This document shows positions 53,605 through 64,000 of a stretch of 64,000 nucleotides of DNA, piece after piece. Each line of letters opens with the position of its first letter. Position 1 is the first letter of the stretch. The DNA lies in the NCBI RefSeq assembly GCF_026967475.1, contig NZ_CP114058.1, positions 4,030,001 to 4,094,000 of the forward strand. Direction: 5' to 3'. Below the pieces are notes generated by a model. It searched no databases. It saw only the letters and a list, made by a program, of their open reading frames with translations, and was not told where the DNA came from. This stretch comes from Rouxiella chamberiensis. GTDB taxonomy: Bacteria > Pseudomonadota > Gammaproteobacteria > Enterobacterales > Enterobacteriaceae. The position numbers were made by a program, and so were the translations under genes.

Positions 53605-54175
53605 ATGAGCACAAAACCAGACTCTACTCTGCCTGCCATTGTGCAGGCACTCGAACTCCAGCAGGTCATTGCCTATCCGACCGAGGCCGTTTTCGGTCTG
53701 GGTTGTGACCCCGATAGCGAACCAGGCTGTGGAAGCATTATTGGCTTTAAAACAAAGGCCGCGCGAAAAAGGGCTGATCCTCATCGCCGACAGCTATGAA
53801 CAACTTCTCCCTTATATTGATGACACGCAGTTGAGCGCCGAACGACGCGAACAGATTTTTGCCAGTTGGCCGGGGCCGGTAACCTGGGTAATGCCTGCCA
53901 AACCCACCACGCCACAATGGTTGACGGGACGCTTTAGTTCGCTTGCGGTGCGTGTCAGCGATCACCCGTTGGTAAAGGCGCTGTGTCGTCAGTACGGCAA
54001 GCCGCTGGTTTCAACCAGTGCCAATCTGACAACCCTGCCTCCTTGCCGCACGGCCAGTGAAGTCAGACTGCAATTTGGAGAAGACTTCCCGGTGCTGGAA
54101 GGGGAAGTTGGCGGTCGTCAGAATCCTTCAGAAATCAAAGACGCCGCTACCGGTGAACTCATACGCCAAGGTTAA
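53605..54175 (+). pseudogene. tsaC: TsaC, threonylcarbamoyl-AMP synthase; frame broken by one extra C, probably a sequence error
   Basis: Makes threonylcarbamoyl-AMP from threonine, bicarbonate and ATP for the t6A modification at tRNA position 37; essential in E. coli. The frame is normal to [10 protein letters not shown], where a surplus C in CC at 53722-53723 shifts it; the second frame continues [22 protein letters not shown] to GELIRQG. The repaired product has 189 residues, near E. coli's 190. The site is GAAC read as GAACC. Confidence 0.9.
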
Positions 54176-54186
54176 GGAAAGACTGC

Positions 54187-55005
54187 ATGTCCTCTTTCGC
54201 TGTATTCGGAAATCCTGTCAGCCACAGTAAATCGCCGCGCATTCATGCCCTTTTTGCTCAGCAAACCGGAATTGCCCATCTATATGGAACAGTTTTGGCA
54301 CCGCACGACGAGTTTGAGAAAACCCTGCACAACTTCTTCAATGGCGGGGCAAAGGGCGCCAATATCACCGTGCCTTTCAAAGAGCGCGCTTATGCCGAGT
54401 CGGATGAGCTTTCTGAACGTGCTGCCTTGAGTGGTGCAGTCAATACCTTGAAGAAGCTGGATGACGGCCGCATTCTCGGCGATAACACTGACGGCATTGG
54501 CATGATTAGCGATCTACAGCGTCTTGATATGCTAAAAACGGGCGACAGGGTTTTGCTGGTGGGCGCGGGCGGCGCGGCGCGCGGCGTCATTCTGCCATTG
54601 CTGGATAACGGCTGCTCTGTCACCGTGACCAATCGCACCTTTGAGCGTGCGCAGCATCTGCAAACTCTCTTTGCTGACAAAGGCGCAATCGCTGCGGTAG
54701 CGCTGGACGCGTTGTCCGGACTCGAATTCGATTTAATTATCAACGCTACGGCTTCCGGCATCAGCGGCGATGTGCCGGCCTTGCCGGTTTCCGTTATTTC
54801 TGCTGCAACCCGTGTCTATGACATGTTCTATCAGGCAGGCGAAACGCCGTTTATACAATGGGCGAAACGGCAGGGCGCAAGTCAGACTGCCGACGGCCTG
54901 GGTATGCTGGTGGGGCAAGCCGCGCACGCCTTTTACCTCTGGCACGGCGTAATGCCGGAAATAGAACCGGTGCTCAGACAACTGAAGCAGGATCTGGCGC
55001 AATAA
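54187..55005 (+). CDS. aroE: Shikimate dehydrogenase
   Basis: Reduces 3-dehydroshikimate to shikimate with NADPH in the aromatic pathway. The 272-residue protein equals E. coli AroE in length. Catalytic Lys is in [11 protein letters not shown] (about residue 65), Asp in DNTDGIGM (about 102) and the NADP loop is GAGGAARG (about 126). It follows tsaC by 11 bases. The yrdB gene that follows aroE in E. coli is absent. Confidence 0.97.
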   Translation: MSSFAVFGNPVSHSKSPRIHALFAQQTGIAHLYGTVLAPHDEFEKTLHNFFNGGAKGANITVPFKERAYAESDELSERAALSGAVNTLKKLDDGRILGDNTDGIGMISDLQRLDMLKTGDRVLLVGAGGAARGVILPLLDNGCSVTVTNRTFERAQHLQTLFADKGAIAAVALDALSGLEFDLIINATASGISGDVPALPVSVISAATRVYDMFYQAGETPFIQWAKRQGASQTADGLGMLVGQAAHAFYLWHGVMPEIEPVLRQLKQDLAQ

Positions 55006-55011
55006 ACCTCT

Positions 55012-55034
55012 GGGGATCTCGACGAGATCCCCTT
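55012..55034. terminator. Terminator between convergent aroE and yrdA
   Basis: GGGGATCTC-GAC-GAGATCCCCTTT, a 9-bp stem with a short T run. Confidence 0.78.
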
Positions 55035-55050
55035 TCTCTATATAGAAGCA

Positions 55051-55602
55051 TCAAGACAACGCTTTTTCTTCCTCGAGATAAACATCTTTCCATTTAACAT
55101 AGTTGGAAGAGGAATAGGTTAAGCCCGCAATTTCGGCGGCACTCAGCTCGCGAACCTGCCTGACCGGACTCCCTAGATAGAGATAGCCACTTTCCAGCCT
55201 TTTCCCGGGCGGGACCAGGCTGCCTGCTCCAATCATGACGTCATCTTCTATTATGGCGCCATCGAGCACTATCGAACCCATCCCGACCAGCACGCGGTTG
55301 CCAAGGGTACATCCGTGCAGCATGGCTTTATGGCCGACCGTAACGTCTTCCCCAATGATGAGAGGAAAGCCGTGCGGGTTTTGTGTCGACTGATGTGTCA
55401 CATGCAGAACGCTGCCGTCCTGAATATTGCTGCGACAGCCGATGACCACATTATTGACGTCGCCGCGAATGGCCACCAATGGCCAGATACTGACGTCATC
55501 GGCCAGATCGACATCGCCTATCACCACGCTCGTGGTATCAACCATGACGCGATCGCCCAGTTTTGGACGAATTCCTTTATAAGAACGTAAAACCCCGGAC
55601 AT
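55051..55602 (-). CDS. yrdA: YrdA, gamma-carbonic-anhydrase-like protein
   Basis: A 183-residue left-handed beta-helix (hexapeptide repeat) protein. Metal-binding His residues match the gamma-carbonic anhydrase pattern, in SVLHVTHQ (about residue 70) and GHKAMLHG (about 92-97). Activity of this family is uncertain. It adjoins the rRNA operon, as next to rrnD in E. coli. Confidence 0.93.
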   Translation of the reverse strand: MSGVLRSYKGIRPKLGDRVMVDTTSVVIGDVDLADDVSIWPLVAIRGDVNNVVIGCRSNIQDGSVLHVTHQSTQNPHGFPLIIGEDVTVGHKAMLHGCTLGNRVLVGMGSIVLDGAIIEDDVMIGAGSLVPPGKRLESGYLYLGSPVRQVRELSAAEIAGLTYSSSNYVKWKDVYLEEEKALS

Positions 55603-55765
55603 ATCCTTACCCCTTTCTCAATACAGATGACGCCGTAATATAAACATTGGATCAATGAATACGCAGTGTAGCCCTTTTAGATCGTTGATAAAATGGGCGG
55701 ATCGACCAAGATATCCACGAAGGGAGCGAAAAACAGGCAGTCAGAATTAAAAGATCAAAAAACAC
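55603..55765 (+). promoter_or_regulatory. Upstream region of the rRNA operon
   Basis: The 160 bases between yrdA and the P1 promoter are AT-rich and would hold the UP element and Fis sites expected for an rrn P1 promoter. I see no gene here; individual Fis sites cannot be defined by eye. Confidence 0.5.
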
Positions 55766-55793
55766 TTGTGCAAAAAATTCGGATCCCTATAAT
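55766..55793 (+). promoter_or_regulatory. rrn P1 promoter
   Basis: TTGTGC, a 16-base spacer and TATAAT (55788-55793), followed by GCCGCTCC, a GC-rich discriminator typical of stringently controlled rrn P1. Confidence 0.82.
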
Positions 55794-55884
55794 GCCGCTC
55801 CAACGACAGGGAACAACGCAGCAGCAACGCGGTGTGAACGAGTCGGGAAGAATTAAAAATGATGGTGACCGACGAAATAAACGG

Positions 55885-55912
55885 TTGACATCAAATGAGG
55901 AAAGCGTAATAT
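55885..55912 (+). promoter_or_regulatory. rrn P2 promoter
   Basis: TTGACA, a 16-base spacer and TAATAT, about 120 bases after P1. Confidence 0.82.
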
Positions 55913-55951
55913 ACGCCACCTCGAGTTAGCAAGCGAAAGCGCGTAACTCAC

Positions 55952-55985
55952 TGCTCTTTAACAATTTATCAGACAATCTGTGTGG
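55952..55985 (+). promoter_or_regulatory. rrn leader: boxA and 16S processing stem
   Basis: TGCTCTTTAACAA (55952-55964) is boxA for Nus-factor antitermination. TATCAGACAATCTGTGTGG (55967-55985) is exactly complementary to 57686-57704 after 16S, forming the RNase III stem that frees pre-16S. Confidence 0.88.
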
Positions 55986-56118
55986 GCACTCACAAGACGA
56001 TATCCGCCACCTCGGTGGCAAAAAATATCAAGTCTTAGAGTGACCAAGCAGTAATTCATTATGAATGATGTGAAGTAACTTTGAGCATCGCTGAACTGGT
56101 TTCAGCAAATCGAACTTT

Positions 56119-57660
<1,542 letters not shown>

Positions 57661-57834
57661 CCTCAAGATACGCATTGTGCAGTGTCCACACAGATTGTCT
57701 GATAGATGTAAACGAGCAAGAGCATCACCATTCGGTGAGGGTAGCGACAAATAACATTGCCGCTCGATTTTTCATGGAAAAATCTCGCCCTTACCCGAAA
57801 TTATCGAATCGGTGATTCGATAGAAAAATTTCGG
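57661..57834 (+). other. 16S-tRNA spacer with processing stems
   Basis: This holds the 3' half of the 16S RNase III stem (57686-57704) and a long hairpin directly before tRNA-Glu: ACCCGAAATT-ATCGAATC (57793-57810), loop GGT, GATTCGAT, a 5-base bulge and AATTTCGGGT (57827-57836). Its 3' arm includes the first two bases of the tRNA. Confidence 0.8.
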
Positions 57835-57910
57835 GTCCCCATCGTCTAGAGGCCTAGGACACTGCCCTTTCACGGCTGTAACAGGGGTTCGAATCCCCTT
57901 GGGGACGCCA
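57835..57910 (+). tRNA. gltT-like: tRNA-Glu (anticodon TTC)
   Basis: A 76-base cloverleaf with encoded CCA: acceptor GTCCCCA with TGGGGAC, anticodon stem around CCTTTCACG with TTC, and T arm AGGGGTTCGAATCCCCT. It is the only tRNA in the 16S-23S spacer. Confidence 0.97.
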
Positions 57911-58146
57911 TCGACAACGCGTGAAAGACGTTGTCACCGAGTTTTTGCAAACTCATATCTTAAAGATGACTTCAACGAGTCGTGTTTGAGATATTGCTCT
58001 TTAACAATCTGGAACAAGCTGAAAAATTGAAACGCTGCAGCTGAAATCTGCCCCCGTAGAAGTATTGGGTGGAAAGTAACCTGCAGCAGAGTCTCTCAAA
58101 TAATCACGGCTTCGAACGCGTCTGCAAAGACACCTTCGGGTTGTGA
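57911..58146 (+). other. tRNA-23S spacer with second boxA
   Basis: GCTCTTTAACAATCT at about 57996 is a second boxA before 23S. The rest is 23S leader and processing-stem sequence; there is no gene. Confidence 0.75.
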
Positions 58147-61051
<2,905 letters not shown>

Positions 61052-61161
61052 ACAACACCGAAGGTGTTTTAGAGAGACGCAGTTTTAACTATCAGCTTGT
61101 TCGAAGATTGGTTTTCATGGCCGGCCCGCAGTAGGGGAAGGCGGTGAAAATAAACAGAATT

Positions 61162-61281
61162 TGCCTGGCGGCAGTAGCGCGGTGGTCCCACCTGACCCCA
61201 TGCCGAACTCAGAAGTGAAACGCCGTAGCGCCGATGGTAGTGTGGGGTCTCCCCATGCGAGAGTAGGGAACTGCCAGGCAT
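61162..61281 (+). rRNA. rrf: 5S ribosomal RNA, first copy
   Basis: 120 bases, TGCCTGGCGGCAGTAGCG to GGAACTGCCAGGCAT; the ends pair as the closing stem. Confidence 0.98.
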
Positions 61282-61334
61282 CAAATTTAAAGTTGAACGT
61301 GACGTTAACCGTTTGGCTTGTTGTAGATTAGTAT

Positions 61335-61410
61335 GCTGATATGGCTCAGTTGGTAGAGCGCACCCTTGGTAAGGGTGAGGTCCCCAGTTCGACTCTGGGT
61401 ATCAGCACCA
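61335..61410 (+). tRNA. thrV: tRNA-Thr (anticodon GGT)
   Basis: A 76-base cloverleaf with encoded CCA: acceptor GCTGATA/TATCAGC, anticodon loop CTTGGTA and T arm CCAGTTCGACTCTGG. It lies between two 5S genes, as thrV does in E. coli rrnD. Confidence 0.97.
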
Positions 61411-61439
61411 GAAATAAAGCGTCAAGTTTTAAAAGAATT

Positions 61440-61559
61440 TGCCTGGCGGCACTAGCGCGGTGGTCCCACCTGACCCCATGCCGAACTCAGAAGTGAAACG
61501 CCGTAGCGCCGATGGTAGTGTGGGGTCTCCCCATGCGAGAGTAGGGAACTGCCAGGCAT
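61440..61559 (+). rRNA. rrf: 5S ribosomal RNA, second copy
   Basis: 120 bases, identical to the first copy by eye except base 13, C instead of G (GGCACTAGCG). Together with tRNA-Thr it forms an rrnD-type 5S-Thr-5S tail. Confidence 0.97.
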
Positions 61560-61570
61560 CAAACAAACGG

Positions 61571-61603
61571 AAAAACCTCAGTCGAAAGACTGGGGTTTTT
61601 TTG
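61571..61603 (+). terminator. rRNA operon terminator T1
   Basis: AAAAACC-T-CAGTC-GAAA-GACTG-G-GGTTTTTTT, a strong stem with a T-tract right after the second 5S. Confidence 0.92.
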
Positions 61604-61632
61604 TGTCTGTAAATCATGAAAAATCATAAAGA

Positions 61633-61666
61633 AAAGGCCTCGATCTGTCGATCGAGGCCCTTTTTT
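61633..61666. terminator. Second bidirectional terminator between rrn and actP
   Basis: AAAGGCCTCGATC and GATCGAGGCCCTTTTTT form a 12-bp stem. It backs up the rrn terminator and ends actP on the other strand. Confidence 0.88.
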
Positions 61667-61686
61667 GTTGCTTTACCCGTCATTAA

Positions 61687-63346
61687 TCAGTGTTTACTGC
61701 TCTGCGATATTCCAATACCGGTTTGCGAACGAACAAACTGTGGCCAGAAACGGGCTCTTTCCTGTTCACCCGAAGCCGATTTATCGGTTATCGAGAAGAA
61801 CCAGATACCGATAAATGCCACGATCATCGAGAACAGCGCCGGGTATTCGTAAGGGTAGATGGGCTTGGCATGACCCAGGATCTGCACCCAGATTGTCGGG
61901 CCAAGAATCATCAGGATTACCGCCGTCAGCAGCCCCAGCCAGCCACCAATCATTGCGCCGCGCGTGGTCAGTTTCGCCCAGTACATTGAAAGCAGGATGA
62001 TGGGGAAGTTACAGCTGGCCGCTATCGAGAAAGCGAGTCCCACCATAAAGGCAATATTCTGCTTTTCGAACAGAATGCCCAGCGCGATCGCGACAATTCC
62101 CAGCACGATAACCGTAATCTTCGACACGCGCAGTTCGGCTCTTTCCGTTGCCTTGCCATCTTTTACTACGCTGGCGTACAGGTCATGGGAAACGGCTGAC
62201 GCACCCGCCAATGTCAAACCGGCAACAACAGCCAGAATCGTGGCGAAGGCTACCGCAGAGATAAAGCCCAGGAAGAAACTCCCCCCGACGGCGTTGGCCA
62301 AATGTACCGCCGCCATGTTATTGCCGCCAAGCAGCGCACCTGCCGCATCCTTGAAATCAGGATTGGAACTCACCAGCACGATAGCGCCAAAGCCGATAAT
62401 AAAGGTCAGAATATAGAAATAGCCGATAAAACCGGTGGCATAAAACACACTCTTACGCGCTTCTTTCGCATCGTTGACCGTAAAGAAACGCATCAGGATG
62501 TGCGGCAGGCCCGCGGTACCAAACATCAGCGCGAGACCCAGTGAAAGTGCCGATACGGGGTCGGAGACGAGTCCCCCCGGGCTCATTATCGCAATGCCTT
62601 TCGGATGTACCGCCACCGCCTGCGTAAACAGCGTATTGAAGTTGAAACCAACGGATTTCATTACCATCAGCGCCATAAAGCTCGCCCCTGCCAGAAGCAG
62701 TACCGCCTTGATAATCTGCACCCAGGTAGTCGCCAGCATTCCGCCGAACCAGCACATACATCACCATCAAAATGCCGACCAGAATGACCGCCACCAGATA
62801 GTTGAGCCCAAACAGCAGCTGGATAAGCTTACCCGCCCCCACCATCTGCGCAATCAGGTAAAGCGCGACCACTACCAGCGAGCCACAGGCCGACAGGGTG
62901 CGAATCGGTTTCTGCTTAAGGCGATAGGAGGCGACGTCGGCAAAAGTATATTTGCCCAGATTACGCAGGCGCTCGGCGATGAGAAACAAAATGATCGGCC
63001 AGCCAATCAGAAAGCCTATCGAGTAGATCAGGCCGTCATAACCGGAGGTATACACCAATGCCGAAATGCCGAGGAAAGACGCCGCAGACATGAAATCCCC
63101 GGCAATCGCCAGGCCGTTTTGCAGGCCCGTTATCTGTCCGCCCGCCGTATAGTAATCCTGCCGGGAACGTGTGCGTTTAGAAGCCCAATAGGTGATATAC
63201 AGCGTTGCGCCGACAAACAGCACGAACATGATGATGGCTTCGATATTCAGCGGTTGTTTCCTGACTGCGCCTGCAATTCCTTCCGCAGCCCAGCCGGAGA
63301 AACTAAGCGCCAGCAGCGCCAGAACACCCAGACGACGGGCGTTCAT
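61687..63346 (-). pseudogene. actP: ActP, acetate permease; frame broken by one extra base, probably a sequence error
   Basis: A sodium:solute symporter (SSS family) taking up acetate and glycolate. The signal-like N-terminus ([20 protein letters not shown]) leads to about 13 membrane helices. The frame is normal to [11 protein letters not shown], where an extra base at 62749-62750 shifts it; the second frame continues [19 protein letters not shown] to the end. The repaired product has 552 residues, near E. coli's 549. The site is GAAC read as GAACC. It overlaps yjcH by 4 bases. Confidence 0.9.
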
Positions 63347-63660
63347 GGTTGCACCTCGCGCACGATATCGGCCGTCAGGTGGTCAAATTCGCCATTGGCG
63401 CGCACTACATAAATACCGGTCATGACAAAGGAGATGACGATGAGGCCGACGCCTACCGGGATGCCCCGCGTGATGGTCGCGCCCTCGTAAAGCGGCGTCC
63501 CCAGCCACTGGGGCTCGAAGGCAATCAGAAAGATAAATCCGACGTACAGTACCAACGTGATAATGGAAAGCAGCCAGGCGAACCGGCTGCGTTTATACAC
63601 CAACTCTTTAAAGCGCGGATTACTTTCAACCTTTTGATAAATGAGATCATTCATCGACAC
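63343..63660 (-). CDS. yjcH: YjcH, DUF485 membrane protein
   Basis: A 105-residue protein with two membrane helices ([35 protein letters not shown]) of the DUF485 family, always found between acs and actP. It probably assists the permease. Its last 4 bases overlap actP. Confidence 0.93.
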   Translation of the reverse strand: MSMNDLIYQKVESNPRFKELVYKRSRFAWLLSIITLVLYVGFIFLIAFEPQWLGTPLYEGATITRGIPVGVGLIVISFVMTGIYVVRANGEFDHLTADIVREVQP

Positions 63661-63708
63661 GACTCCTATGAGGCATTGATTGAGTTCACCGCGCCAGGGC
63701 GGTGAAAA

Positions 63709-64000
63709 TTATGACGACGCTTTCATTGATTGTTTTTCTTCCAACAGCTTGTCGACCACGCCAGGATCGGCGAGGGTAGAGGTATCGCCGAAGTTGCTGG
63801 TATCACCCGCAGCGATTTTGCGCAGAATACGGCGCATGATTTTTCCGGAACGCGTTTTTGGCAGCGAATCCGTCCAGTGCAGGATATCCGGCGTTGCGAT
63901 GGGGCCTATCTCTTTGCGCACCCAGTTGCGCACTTCGGTATAGAGTTCCGGCGTAGGTTCTTCGCCGTGATTCAGCGTGACGTAGGCATAAATCGCCTGT
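63709..64000 (-). CDS. acs: Acetyl-CoA synthetase, C-terminal part
   Basis: The last 96 residues or so of Acs, which makes acetyl-CoA from acetate, ATP and CoA. The visible frame continues to the window edge ([15 protein letters not shown] upstream of [12 protein letters not shown]). The C-terminal domain motif [15 protein letters not shown] contains the catalytic Lys that is acetylated by Pat-type enzymes. The 5' part lies beyond base 64000. With yjcH and actP it forms the acetate-scavenging operon, CRP-activated in E. coli. Confidence 0.96.
   Translation of the reverse strand, partial: QAIYAYVTLNHGEEPTPELYTEVRNWVRKEIGPIATPDILHWTDSLPKTRSGKIMRRILRKIAAGDTSNFGDTSTLADPGVVDKLLEEKQSMKASS

Overview
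The window is a chromosomal segment of a gamma-proteobacterium of the order Enterobacterales. Gene order (ppiA-fic-pabA-argD-crp ... kefGB-slyD-fkpA-tusDCB-rpsL ... S10/spc/alpha operons ... trkA-rsmB-fmt-def-dprA-aroE-rrn) follows the E. coli fis-distal 73-74 minute region almost gene for gene. The protein variants and the 16S sequence point to the Yersiniaceae side (Rahnella/Ewingella/Rouxiella/Serratia-like), but I cannot name the genus from sequence alone.

Layout. 1-4955: codA, ppiA, the yhfG-fic antitoxin/toxin-like pair, pabA and argD, all on +. 4994-10820: mostly minus-strand yhfK, crp, prkB, yheU, yheT, with yhfA on +. 10923-15198: a LysE-type exporter and a complete tauABCD taurine operon, which separate yheT from yheS (neighbours in E. 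coli). 15270-21726: yheS, the kefG-kefB potassium efflux pair, yheV, slyD, a HigB/HigA-like toxin-antitoxin cassette bounded by a perfect 39-bp direct repeat of the slyD terminator, then slyX. 21989-24927: fkpA, yheO and the tusDCB sulfur relay. 24951-29530: str operon (rpsL, rpsG, fusA, tufA). 29635-30940: bfd-bfr iron storage and a short prepilin-peptidase-like gene. 31136-45067: S10, spc and alpha ribosomal operons with their known leader elements (L4 attenuator, spc promoter, S4 target), secY and rpoA. 45167-55602: yhdN, zntR, arfA, mscL, trkA, rsmB, fmt, def, dprA, smg, yrdD, tsaC, aroE, yrdA. 55603-61666: a complete rRNA operon with two promoters, 16S, tRNA-Glu(TTC), 23S, 5S, tRNA-Thr(GGT) and a second 5S. 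61687-64000: the acetate system actP-yjcH-acs on the minus strand, with acs cut by the window edge.

Data quality is itself a striking signal. At least ten genes, several of them essential (rpsL, rpsG, rplW, rplF, rpoA), carry single-base indels, and removing them restores exactly the family's normal lengths in the best-known cases. These are almost certainly sequence errors, not biology. The pattern is not random: all eight single-base insertions in conserved genes fall at a GAAC/GTTC tetranucleotide (read as GAACC or GAAAC), while the deletions fall in A or C homopolymers. GAAC/GTTC is the known target of Dnd-type DNA phosphorothioation in some enterobacteria, so the errors may be a footprint of a modified DNA backbone or another base modification. 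That is the observation here most worth following up.

Other points of interest are the toxin-antitoxin cassette inserted at a duplicated terminator, an ATC where the kefB start codon should be, the arfA message whose stop codon sits in the loop of a perfect 14-bp hairpin, structured leaders before crp, yheO and tRNA-Glu, and an rRNA operon whose left flank is that of E. coli rrnD but whose spacer tRNA and right flank are different.
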